Below, piece after piece: positions 1-9,100 of a stretch of DNA of 57,313 bases. Both the position numbers and the translations under genes were made by a program. The notes under the pieces are model-generated. The model was not told the origin of the DNA. It made no database searches and saw nothing but the letters and a program-made list of their open reading frames with translations. This DNA is from an uncultured Oscillospiraceae bacterium. GTDB lineage: Bacteria > Bacillota > Clostridia > Oscillospirales > Oscillospiraceae. The stretch spans positions 1 through 57,313 of the forward strand of contig CANPWM010000004.1 of NCBI GenBank assembly GCA_947584295.1, given 5' to 3'. Every line of letters starts with the position of its first letter. Position 1 is the stretch's first letter.

Positions 1-75
1 GTATTTGGCCTCTGTCTCCGCCAGGGCCCGCTGATCCCGCCGGAAATAAAGCTCCACGATGTCCGCGTCCTCCAC
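1..75 (-). CDS. RNA polymerase sigma-70-type sigma factor, N-terminal fragment
   Basis: Twenty-five codons run off the left edge of the window, starting with GTG at 75 and preceded by AAGGAGG at 84-90. The peptide begins MEDADIVELYFRRDQRALAE, which resembles the start of short clostridial ECF-like sigma factors (a conserved ELY-x-R-x-x-A-L-x-E-T-x-x-K-Y pattern). Such proteins direct RNA polymerase to a small regulon, usually together with a neighbouring anti-sigma protein, which would lie outside the window. It is divergent from gdhA. The call rests only on the N-terminus. Confidence 0.6.
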   Translation of the reverse strand, partial: MEDADIVELYFRRDQRALAETEAKY

Positions 76-338
76 GTTACCCGCCTCCTTCTTCCTATGT
101 GTCTATGTGTGGCGCGCCTTAGGGCTTTTTTTGCCCTCACCCATATAGTCACGTTTTTTTCCGAAAGGTTTCGATTTTTCTTGATTTTTCTTATTATACC
201 ATAAAATTTTTGATTTCGCGGTATATTCGCCACGTTTTTCGGTTCCGGCGTAAGGTGACGGGAGTCGAACGGCAGCGCCTTTCGTCTATTTTTTGCAAGA
301 TTAATCATGCAAAAATTCAATTTTATCTGTATTGACCA

Positions 339-367
339 TTGACAATACCGTTTTAAACCAGTAAAAT
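339..367 (+). promoter_or_regulatory. sigma-A promoter upstream of gdhA
   Basis: TTGACA at 339-344, a 17-nt spacer, and TAAAAT at 362-367 give a near-consensus vegetative promoter with an expected start near 374. It is the only strong promoter seen in the 76-483 gap. The rest of that gap holds an AT-rich stretch around 180-230 and the leader hairpin listed next. Confidence 0.8.
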
Positions 368-375
368 GATAGCCG

Positions 376-431
376 ATAACGGCAAGGGCGTCGCGGGCTT
401 TTGCCCGTGATGGTTCAGGCCGTTATTTTTT
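376..431 (+). terminator. intrinsic terminator/attenuator in the gdhA leader
   Basis: An 8-bp outer stem (ATAACGGC 376-383 with GCCGTTAT 419-426) encloses a second hairpin (CGGGC 394-398 with GCCCG 403-407) and is followed by T427-431. It begins within a few bases of the predicted transcription start and lies about 50 bp before the gdhA start, so most transcripts would stop here unless antitermination occurs. It could alternatively end a small RNA of about 57 nt. Confidence 0.6.
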
Positions 432-483
432 GATCCTTTTATATTCTGTTTTGTTGAAATTTTATTTTATGGAGGTTTCATAA

Positions 484-1824
<1,341 letters not shown>

Positions 1825-1839
1825 AAGTTATATATTTTA

Positions 1840-1868
1840 GAGGGGGGCTTGTCCCCCCCTCCTTTTTT
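1840..1868 (+). terminator. rho-independent terminator of gdhA
   Basis: A G-rich arm (AGGGGGG) and its C-rich complement, separated by CTTGT, are followed by a run of Ts, 15 bp after the gdhA stop codon. Confidence 0.85.
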
Positions 1869-1950
1869 ATAGAAGAGGAGATATCAGGCGGGAAAACCGA
1901 GCCTTTCCTGGAAAGCAACCGAAAATTGACAGATTGTAACGCGGATGCGG

Positions 1951-1979
1951 TTGCTTTTTTTCGGAAGATGGTATATTAT
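1951..1979 (+). promoter_or_regulatory. candidate promoter of the XRE cassette
   Basis: TTGCTT at 1951-1956, a 17-nt spacer and TATTAT at 1974-1979. The predicted start falls immediately before the ribosome site of the XRE gene, giving a very short leader. Confidence 0.5.
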
Positions 1980-2000
1980 AACATGAAAGGAGATAAAGAG

Positions 2001-2528
2001 ATGTTATCGGAAAAACTGATCGCGCTCCGAAGGGAGAAAGGTCTTTCCCAGGTCGAGCTGGCCGAGGAGCTTAAAGTCTCGCGCCAAGCTGTCTCCCGAT
2101 GGGAAACGGGCGAGGCCGCGCCGAGCCTGGAGAATTTAAAGTGCTTAAGAGATCTGTACGACGTGTCTCTTGATTATCTGGTGTGCGACGTGGAGAGGAC
2201 GGAGCAGCCCGCTCCGCCGCCGGAGATCGAGCCGGAAACCGTGGCGGTGGAGAGCGTCGCCGCGCCCACCCGCTCACCCGGCGTACTCCTTTCCCTCGCC
2301 CTTTCCTCCGCCGCGCTTGCCATCGCCGTTCTGACGGCAGTTCTTCTCCTGTTCCGCCCGGCTTCTATATCCAAAGCGCCCCCAGACCCGCTTGACGGCC
2401 TTGGCACCTCCGAATATGTTACAGGGGAGAACGGAGAGAAACTTGAAAAAATAAACCTTGACAATTACAACGTGTCCTTTTTTTCGTTCAAACCTCTTGA
2501 ATCAATAACGGAAGAGTCGTCTGAATAA
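2001..2528 (+). CDS. XRE-family transcriptional regulator with a C-terminal membrane segment
   Basis: This is a 175-residue protein. Residues 1-65 form a helix-turn-helix of the Cro/CI type (LSEKLIALRREKGLSQVELA, then KVSRQAVSRWETGEAAPSL), followed by a proline-rich linker, one hydrophobic helix at about 108-130 and a short polar tail. The ATG at 2001 is chosen over an in-frame upstream start at 1926 because AAAGGAG sits 8 bases before it and the HTH starts directly there. The architecture suggests a membrane-tethered regulator whose tail is outside the cell, next to a secreted protein gene that could relate to its signal (inference). Its target genes are unknown. Confidence 0.85.
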   Translation: MLSEKLIALRREKGLSQVELAEELKVSRQAVSRWETGEAAPSLENLKCLRDLYDVSLDYLVCDVERTEQPAPPPEIEPETVAVESVAAPTRSPGVLLSLALSSAALAIAVLTAVLLLFRPASISKAPPDPLDGLGTSEYVTGENGEKLEKINLDNYNVSFFSFKPLESITEESSE

Positions 2529-2529
2529 C

Positions 2530-2919
2530 ATGAGAAAACTGTTAGGAACAATAGCCATTATTATTTCATTATCGTTTTGCCTTGGAATCCCGGTCGCAGC
2601 CGTTGAGGCAAGGTCTCCGGGAAGTGTTATGTCAACAGCCAGATTCAGCTTTGCCGTTCCGGCCAACTCCTGCAAACAGGAAAGCACTGGATTCAACCTT
2701 GATGCAGGGGAGAAAGTGACCGTAAAGGGATCTGTTTCTCCAATTTCCGCAAACGTGAAATACGGGCTTGTCACTCCAGACGGTATGTTTTGCGGTATTT
2801 CCGCCAAAGACGGAATCCTTGATTATACATTTACCATCGAAAAAAGTGGAACATATTGTTTTGCCGTCTTAAACAACTCCTCCGTCATCGTCAGCGTGAG
2901 CGGGTATATCAACTACTGA
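2530..2919 (+). CDS. small secreted protein of unknown function
   Basis: This 129-residue protein has an N-terminal Lys/Arg, a hydrophobic core (LLGTIAIIISLSFCLGIPVAA) and a likely signal-peptidase site after VAAVEA. The mature part of about 100 residues alternates short polar and hydrophobic stretches, as in a beta-sandwich, and contains three cysteines. I do not recognise the family. It starts one base after the XRE stop codon, so translation is probably coupled. No strong ribosome site is visible apart from GGAAGAG upstream. Base composition is more AT-rich than in the flanking nitrogen genes. Confidence 0.7.
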   Translation: MRKLLGTIAIIISLSFCLGIPVAAVEARSPGSVMSTARFSFAVPANSCKQESTGFNLDAGEKVTVKGSVSPISANVKYGLVTPDGMFCGISAKDGILDYTFTIEKSGTYCFAVLNNSSVIVSVSGYINY

Positions 2920-3081
2920 ATGTTCACAGCAGCAGCGGCGGAGTGTAAAAAACGGCGTGGATGGGCGGATCCGGCGCACGATCATGGGAGGTGATAGGCG
3001 ACACATTTTTATTCGGTTCGGGAATGTACGTCAGAAGGCTTACAGGATCATTAAGTCAAATACAGAAAAGGCGGTGTAGTT

Positions 3082-3546
3082 ATGTCAAAATCGTGGAGGA
3101 TCTTCTGGTTTTCGATATGCGTAGTTATAGAGGCAATTATGCTTGCCTATGTTCTGAAATATCCAAATATGATCTATCCCTTTTCACATGTTCATAAGTT
3201 GGGCTACGAGGAATGGGTGGCGACTATCGCCCAAAAGGAACGCTATCCCGACTATCGCGCGGCTTACGATTTCGCTCGTTATTTCCGCATCAGCGTCGCA
3301 GGTATATTGACTGGGGGTATTGTCCATTCATTGATCGCGTCCAGACGGACCGGCCTGAATATAAGAAAAATGATTGGCGGCCTCATCATACTTCTTTGCT
3401 ATATCCCCGTCTTCTTTATAACAAAATATGTTAAATTGTTTTATGCGTGGATGCTCTTCGCACCCGTTCAGTTTGTTTTGTTTGTTCTTTTATTTATGCT
3501 TCTGTGCGACTGGCGTCAGGCGGCGAATGCCACTGCTGTGCAATAG
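3082..3546 (+). CDS. small integral membrane protein of unknown function
   Basis: This 154-residue protein has hydrophobic segments at about 5-24, 72-87, 95-115 and 120-142, so probably four membrane helices. A charged loop between the first two contains the YPDYRAAYDFARYFRIS stretch. I do not recognise the family. It lies 160 bp after the secreted-protein gene in the same lower-GC stretch and may be part of the same acquired cassette. The ribosome site is weak (AAAGGCGG). An overlapping 78-codon frame starting at 2961 looks like chance. Confidence 0.6.
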   Translation: MSKSWRIFWFSICVVIEAIMLAYVLKYPNMIYPFSHVHKLGYEEWVATIAQKERYPDYRAAYDFARYFRISVAGILTGGIVHSLIASRRTGLNIRKMIGGLIILLCYIPVFFITKYVKLFYAWMLFAPVQFVLFVLLFMLLCDWRQAANATAVQ

Positions 3547-3626
3547 GAAATAATGCGGTCAGCCCATGCGCGCCGTCGTCGTCGCGGAAGTCGCGATACC
3601 TCGCCTCCGCGCAAGCGCGAAGGCTC

Positions 3627-3763
3627 AGTCGCGGACTTCGCTCCGCCTCTCCCCACCGGGCAGCGGCCCGGCGGGGCCCCATTAGCATACTTGCGCGACA
3701 AAAGGGATTTTTTCCGACGTACATGCCGCCGGAAAAAATATCAAATTTGCGTTTTTTGACAAA
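3627..3763 (+). repeat. dispersed bipartite-hairpin repeat, copy A
   Basis: This non-coding element has two parts. A GC-rich stem-loop has outer arms GTCGCG 3628-3633 and CGCGAC 3694-3699 and an inner CCCCACCGGGC/GCCCGGCGGGG stem. After AAAAGGGA comes a second hairpin with T-rich and A-rich arms (TTTTTTCCGACG / CGCCGGAAAAAA), then a tail ending TTTGCGTTTTTTGACAA. About 110 bp are nearly identical to the copy at 28389-28498 in inverse orientation. Further GC-rich palindromic sequence (3565-3625) lies to its left. It sits between the membrane-protein gene and glnA. Confidence 0.8.
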
Positions 3764-3767
3764 CTGC

Positions 3768-3798
3768 GCTGGGGGCGGACTGCCGCCCCCAGCTTTTT
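3768..3798 (+). terminator. rho-independent terminator downstream of repeat A
   Basis: GCTGGGGGCGG and its complement CCGCCCCCAGC, separated by ACTG, are followed by TTTTT. It isolates glnA from the upstream cassette. Confidence 0.8.
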
Positions 3799-3898
3799 AT
3801 CTCTTTCCACCATTGAATAATTTGCACGAACAAAACGGGCGGATTGCAAATCCACTATGTATAACTCTCCAAAAAGACGAAATTTGCAATTTTTACGG

Positions 3899-3927
3899 TT
3901 GACATATGGCATTTGCGGCCATATAAT
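3899..3927 (+). promoter_or_regulatory. glnA promoter P1 (perfect consensus)
   Basis: TTGACA at 3899-3904, a 17-nt spacer and TATAAT at 3922-3927 match the sigma-A consensus exactly. Transcription would start near 3934, only a few bases before a terminator hairpin. Confidence 0.85.
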
Positions 3928-3937
3928 AGCGCGTGTA

Positions 3938-3979
3938 AGGGCGATGGTGCTTTTCCGGGAGGAAGCCATTGCCCTTTTT
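3938..3979 (+). terminator. intrinsic terminator/attenuator in the glnA leader
   Basis: AGGGCGATGG 3938-3947 pairs with CCATTGCCCT 3966-3975 (one G-U pair), with further pairing inside the loop, and is followed by T3975-3979. Its position directly after P1 parallels the gdhA leader. It would end P1 transcripts at about 45 nt unless relieved. Confidence 0.65.
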
Positions 3980-3997
3980 GTGAATGTATGATATAAT
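3969..3997 (+). promoter_or_regulatory. glnA promoter P2 (extended -10)
   Basis: TGATATAAT carries a perfect -10 at 3992-3997 with the TGN extension, and TTGCCC at 3969-3974 stands 17 nt upstream. P2 lies beyond the leader terminator, so it would give glnA expression that does not depend on antitermination. Its -35 overlaps the terminator stem. Confidence 0.6.
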
Positions 3998-4043
3998 CCC
4001 ATCACTGTATATCCTTATTCTATAAGCCGAAAGGAGCTTTCCC

Positions 4044-5375
4044 ATGAGTAAGTACACCAAGGAAGACATTATCCGTTTAGTGGAGGAGCAGGACATCGAG
4101 TTTATCCGTATGCAGTTTACGGACATCTTCGGCCAGCTCAAGAACGTGGCCATCACCAAGAGCCAGATCCAGAAGGCGGTCAACAACCAGATCATGATCG
4201 ACGGAAGCTCCATTGAAGGCTTCACCCGTATCCACGAGTCCGACCAGTACCTGTATCCCGATCTGGACAGCTTCACCGTTCTGCCCTGGCGGCCCCAGTA
4301 CGGCAAGGTGGCGCGGCTTATCTGCGACGTCTATAACCCCGACGGCACCCCCTTTGTAGGCGACCCCCGCGGCGTTTTGAAGAAGGCGCTGAAGCGGGCC
4401 GCCGATATGGGGTACAGCTTCAACGTGGGCCCCGAGTGCGAGTTCTTCCTCTTTGAGACGGACGACGAGGGCCGTCCCACCACCAAGACGGGCGACGAGG
4501 CCGGTTACTTTGACCTGGGGCCTCTCGATCACGGCGAGGGCACCCGGCGGGAGATCTGCCTGAACCTGGAGGCCATGGGCTTTGAGATCGAGGCCAGCCA
4601 CCATGAGGTGGCCGCCGGTCAGCATGAGATCGACTTCAAGTATGACGAGGCCCTCAGCGCCGCCGACAAGATCATGACCTTTAAGCTGGCGGTCAAGACC
4701 GTGGCCCAGAAGAACGGCCTCCACGCCACCTTTATGCCCAAGCCGGTGTTCGGCATCAACGGCTCCGGTATGCACACCAATATGTCCCTCTTTAAAGACG
4801 GCAAGAACGTGTTCTACGATCCCAGCGACGCCCGGGGCCTTTCCAAAGAGGCGTACAGCTTCATCGCGGGCCTGCTGGCCCACGTCCGGGGTATGGCCGC
4901 CGTCACCAACCCCCTGGTCAACTCCTACAAGCGGCTGGTGCCCGGCTATGAGGCCCCCTGCTATCTGGCCTGGTCCGCCTCCAACCGCTCCGCCCTTATC
5001 CGTATCCCCGCCGCCCGCGGGCAGTCCACCCGCGTGGAGCTGCGTTGCCCCGACCCGTCCTGCAACCCCTATCTGGAGCTGGCCTGCTGCCTGGCCGCCG
5101 GTCTGGACGGCATCGAGAAGGGCATGACGCCCCCGGCGGAGATCACCGAGAACATCTTTGCCATGGATCGCAAGACCCGCCACGCCCACGGCATACACTC
5201 CCTGCCCGGGAACCTCAGCGAAGCCATCGACGAGATGGAGAAAGATGAGCTTATTTGCCAGACACTGGGCGAACACGTGGTAGAGCAGTACATCCAGGGC
5301 AAGCGCAAGGAGTGGGACGCTTACCGTACCTACGTCTCCGACTGGGAGATCGACAAGTACATCGTCACCTATTAA
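4044..5375 (+). CDS. glnA: glutamine synthetase type I (alpha subgroup)
   Basis: This 443-residue enzyme condenses glutamate and ammonium to glutamine using ATP, as a cytoplasmic dodecamer. Visible motifs include DGSSIEGF and ESDQYLYPD in the beta-grasp region, the metal-binding GPECEFFLF segment near residue 130, the [14 protein letters not shown] block, the [10 protein letters not shown] stretch near 238, and [18 protein letters not shown]. The 443-residue length and short C-terminus match the Gram-positive GSI-alpha form, which is controlled by feedback rather than by adenylylation (family knowledge). AAAGGAG precedes the ATG. Two promoters and a leader terminator lie upstream, and an ANTAR regulator gene follows. 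Confidence 0.97.
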   Translation: MSKYTKEDIIRLVEEQDIEFIRMQFTDIFGQLKNVAITKSQIQKAVNNQIMIDGSSIEGFTRIHESDQYLYPDLDSFTVLPWRPQYGKVARLICDVYNPDGTPFVGDPRGVLKKALKRAADMGYSFNVGPECEFFLFETDDEGRPTTKTGDEAGYFDLGPLDHGEGTRREICLNLEAMGFEIEASHHEVAAGQHEIDFKYDEALSAADKIMTFKLAVKTVAQKNGLHATFMPKPVFGINGSGMHTNMSLFKDGKNVFYDPSDARGLSKEAYSFIAGLLAHVRGMAAVTNPLVNSYKRLVPGYEAPCYLAWSASNRSALIRIPAARGQSTRVELRCPDPSCNPYLELACCLAAGLDGIEKGMTPPAEITENIFAMDRKTRHAHGIHSLPGNLSEAIDEMEKDELICQTLGEHVVEQYIQGKRKEWDAYRTYVSDWEIDKYIVTY

Positions 5376-5381
5376 AACCGG

Positions 5382-5493
5382 CTTGAAGGGCCGGAACGGC
5401 CTTTCAAGGCCAAGGGATCTTTCGCAGGGCGCAGCCTGGCGAAAAGCAGTTGATTTTGGATCTTGGGGCGGGCTTGACGCCCGCCCTGATTTT
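5382..5493 (+). terminator. structured glnA-ANTAR intergenic region with terminator
   Basis: Three stems occur in a row: CTTGAAGGGCCG with CGGCCTTTCAAG around 5382-5406 (triloop GAA); a nested structure with TTTCGC/GCGAAA arms around 5420-5445; and GGGCGGGC 5466-5473 with GCCCGCCC 5479-5486 followed by TGATTTT. The last looks like an intrinsic terminator 19 bp before the ANTAR gene start, so expression of that gene could itself be attenuated or depend on readthrough. Confidence 0.6.
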
Positions 5494-5511
5494 GTTGGGG
5501 GGTGAAAACCC

Positions 5512-6042
5512 ATGATCCGCACAGTCGTCGCCTTTGAGAAGGACGATTCCCGCAACAAGATCGCGGATATGCTGGAGAGGGCCGGTGTGACGGTGCGCTT
5601 CCGGTGCCGGTCAGGCGCGGAGGTGCTGAGGGCCGTCAAGACCATGGGCTCCGGGGTGGTCATCTGCGGCCACAAGCTGGCGGATATGCCGGCGGAGCAT
5701 CTGGCCCACGATCTGCGCGGGCAGGCCAAATTCCTGGTTCTGGCCAAGCAGGCGCAGCTTGAGCTTCTCAGCGACCCGGATATCTTTAAGCTTCAGATAC
5801 CCATCTCCGCCGCGGAGTTGCGGGGGAGTGTTAATATCCTTATCCAATTGGACGAGATCTCCTCCCGGGATCAGATCCCGCAGCGAAGCGAGGAGGAGCG
5901 GCACGTCATCGCCAAGGCCAAGGAGCTTCTGATGGAGTCCCGCGGCTTTACCGAGGCCCAGGCCCACAAGTATTTGCAAAAGCGCAGTATGGAAACGGGC
6001 GTGAAGCTGGCGGAGACGGCCAGGCAGATACTTGAGATGTAG
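5512..6042 (+). CDS. ANTAR-domain RNA-binding response regulator with degenerate receiver
   Basis: This is a 176-residue protein. Residues 1-110 fold-match a receiver domain (MIRTVVAFEKDDSRNKIADML), but the position of the phospho-acceptor aspartate reads VVICGHKL, so the usual Asp appears to be missing. Residues 118-176 match the ANTAR domain (AKAKELLMESRGFTEAQAHK, then LQKRSMETGVKLAETARQIL). ANTAR proteins bind nascent RNA and prevent terminator formation (NasR, AmiR, EutV families). Its position between glnA and gltBD makes nitrogen-gene leaders its likely targets (inference). The classical twin hexaloop RNA motif was not found here. A GGGGGGTGA ribosome site precedes the start. Confidence 0.88.
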   Translation: MIRTVVAFEKDDSRNKIADMLERAGVTVRFRCRSGAEVLRAVKTMGSGVVICGHKLADMPAEHLAHDLRGQAKFLVLAKQAQLELLSDPDIFKLQIPISAAELRGSVNILIQLDEISSRDQIPQRSEEERHVIAKAKELLMESRGFTEAQAHKYLQKRSMETGVKLAETARQILEM

Positions 6043-6051
6043 CCTGCAATC

Positions 6052-6156
6052 TTGTCAAAAGCACAGATTCGAGCATTTTTCCGGCGGCGGGTACGCCGGA
6101 AAAATATCCCGCGCGTTCCCCTTGCCGGGAAAAGCCCCGGCGGGCTTTTTCCGACA
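6052..6156 (-). repeat. dispersed bipartite-hairpin repeat, copy D
   Basis: Read on the minus strand, this has the same architecture as the copy at 51201-51310: CTGTCGGAAAAAGC with an adjacent stem, AGGGGAA, a hairpin with arms TTTTTCCGGCG/CGCCGGAAAAA (perfect here), then CTCGA and a tail ending TTTTGACAAG. It fills nearly the whole gap between the ANTAR gene and gltB, so it would be present as RNA structure in any readthrough gltB transcript. Confidence 0.7.
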
Positions 6157-6179
6157 GTCCACACAAGGATGTGATGGTT

Positions 6180-9100
6180 ATGAAAGATTTGAACCAACAG
6201 CGCAAGGCGGGTCTTTACGATCCGCGCTTTGAGCATGACGCCTGCGGCATCGGCGCTATCGTGAACCTGCGGGGCGTGAAGTCCCACAGGACGGTGGACG
6301 ACGCTCTGAAGATCGTGGAGCGTCTGGAACACCGAGCCGGGAAGGACGCCACAGGCGAGACCGGCGACGGCGTGGGCATCATGCTCCAGGTGAGCCACAG
6401 CTTCTTTAAAAAGGCCGCCGCCAAGATCGGCGTTGAGCTGCCCGGCGAGCGGGACTACGGCGTGGGAATGTTCTTCTTCCCCCGGGATATCGTCAAACGC
6501 TCCCAGGCCATGCGGATGCTGGAGATCATCGCCGCCAAGGAGGGGCTGGAGCTTTTGGGCTGGCGCGATGTGCCGGTGGATCCCTCCATTCTGGGGAAGA
6601 AGGCCCTGGACTGTATGCCCTACATCGCCCAGTGCTTTATCAAAAAGCCGGACAGCGTGGAGCGGGGCCTGCCCTTTGACCGGCTCCTCTACGTCATTCG
6701 CCGGGAGTTTGAGCAGTCCAACGACAACACCTATGTGCTGAGCCTCTCCAGCCGCACCGTGGTCTACAAGGGTATGTTCCTGGTGCATCAGCTTCGCCGG
6801 TTCTATCCCGATCTGCAAAGCCCGGATTACAAGAGCGCCATCGCCCTGGTCCACTCCCGCTTTTCCACCAACACCAACCCCAGCTGGGAGCGGGCGCACC
6901 CCAACAGGCTTATCCTGCACAACGGAGAGATCAACACCATACGCGGCAACATCGACCGTATGGTGGCCCGGGAGGAGACGATGCACTCGGAGATACTGGA
7001 TCCGTACATGGATCGGATCCTGCCCGTGGTGAACCCCTCCGGCTCCGATTCCGCCATGCTGGACAACACCCTGGAATTTTTGATGATGAGCGGCATGGAT
7101 CTTCCCATGGCCGTGATGCTCCTCCTGCCCGAGCCCTGGCGGCACTCCGACGCCGGGGAGAGCGAGAAGCAGGATATGTACCACTATTACGCCACCATGA
7201 TGGAGCCCTGGGACGGCCCCGCGGCTGTCCTGTTCTCCGACGGCGACAGGGTGGGCGCTGTCCTGGACCGCAACGGCCTCCGGCCGGCCCGGTACTACGT
7301 CACCGACGACGACACGCTGATCCTCTCCTCCGAGGTGGGTGTCGCCGACGTGGACGAGAGCCGCGTCAGGGAAAAGGGGCGGCTCCAGCCGGGGCGTATG
7401 CTGCTGGCGGACACCCTGGAGAAGCGCATCGTCACCGACGAGGAGCTGAAGGCACGGTACGCCGCCTCCAAGCCCTACGGCGAGTGGCTGGACGCCAATC
7501 TGCTGAAGCTCCGCGATCTGCCTATCCCCAACAAGAAGGTGCCGATCCACACCCAGGATCAGCGGGACCGGCTCTACAAGGCCTTCGGCTACACCTACGA
7601 GGACGTGCGGAGCATCATTCTCCCCATGGCCCGCACCGGGAGCGAGCAGACGGCCTCCATGGGTACGGATATCCCCCTGGCGGTACTCAGCGAAAAGCAC
7701 CAGCCCCTGTTCAGCTACTTCAAGCAGCTCTTCGCCCAGGTCACCAATCCCCCCATCGACGCTATCCGGGAGGAGATCGTCACCGATACCACCGTCTATG
7801 TGGGTTCCGACGGGAATCTGCTGGAGGATAAGCCGGAGAACTGCCGGGTGCTGGAGATCCACAACCCCATTCTCTCCGGCGTTGATATGCTGAAGATCCG
7901 CTCCATGTCCAAGCCGGGCTTTAAGGTGGAGACCGTCTCCATCCTCTACTACAAGAATACCCCCCTGGAGCGGGCCGTCGAGCGGCTGTATATCGCCTGC
8001 GACAGAGCCTGGCGCGGCGGCGCCAACATCATCATTCTCTCCGACAGGGGCGTTGATGAAAACCATGTGGCGATCCCCTCGCTGCTGGCTGTCTCCGCCA
8101 TGGAGCAGTATCTGATCCGCACGAAAAAGCGCACCGCCGTTTCCGTCATTTTGGAGTCCGGCGAACCCAGGGACGTACACCATTTCGCCACGCTCTTAGG
8201 CTACGGCGCACGGGCCGTCTATCCGTATCTGGCCCACGAGTGCATCGCCGAGCTTATTGAGAAGTCCATGCTGGACAAGGACTTTTACGCCGCCGTGGAC
8301 GACTACAACGCCGCCGTCCTGCACGGCATCGTGAAGATCGCCTCCAAGATGGGCATCTCCACCATACAGTCCTACCAGTCGGCCCAGATCTTTGAGGCGG
8401 TGGGCATCCGGCAGGACGTTATCGACAAGTATTTTACCAACACCGTCTCCCGGGTGGGAGGCGTGGGCCTTGAGGAGATCGGCGAGGGCGTGGAATACCG
8501 CCACTCCCACGCCTTTGATCCCCTGGGGCTGGGGGTGGATCCGACGCTGGACTCCACCGGCACCCACTCCCTCCGCTCCGGCGAGGACAAAGAGGATCAT
8601 ATGTATAATCCCCTCACCATTCTGACCCTCCAGAGGGCCACCCGTGAGGGCGACTATCAGCTCTTTAAGAAATATTCCGAGCTTGTGGATTCCGACGCTG
8701 TCCCCCACACCCTGCGGGGCCTTCTGCGCTTTGACTACCCGGAAAAGGGCGTTGACATCGACGAGGTGGAGAGCGTGGACAGCATCGTTCGCCGCTTCAA
8801 GACCGGGGCCATGTCCTACGGCTCCATCTCCCAGGAGGCCCACGAGTGTCTGGCGGTGGCTATGAACACCCTCCACGGCAAGTCCAACTCCGGCGAGGGC
8901 GGCGAGCTGCCGGAACGGCTGGGGACGATCCGGGGTTCAGCCATCAAGCAGGTGGCCTCCGGGCGCTTCGGCGTTACCAGCGAATACCTGGTATCCGCCC
9001 AGGAGATCCAGATCAAAATGGCTCAGGGCGCCAAACCCGGCGAGGGCGGGCTGCTCCCCGGCGGGAAGGTGTACCCCTGGATCGCCAAGACCCGCTATTC

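Noticed and set aside
376-431. Classical ANTAR twin hexaloop motif in the gdhA, glnA, amt or ANTAR-gene leaders
   Set aside because: Loops examined there (including the six-base TCGTTG and GCGCAG loops) lack A at position 1 with G at position 4, and the leaders are too short for two hairpins before the terminator.
2961-3197. 78-codon frame overlapping the start of the 154-residue membrane protein
   Set aside because: No ribosome site, no domain or membrane pattern, and a different phase from the better-supported gene.
4077-5747. 556-codon minus-strand frame opposite glnA
   Set aside because: GC-rich codon shadow of glnA and the ANTAR gene; no recognisable domain.
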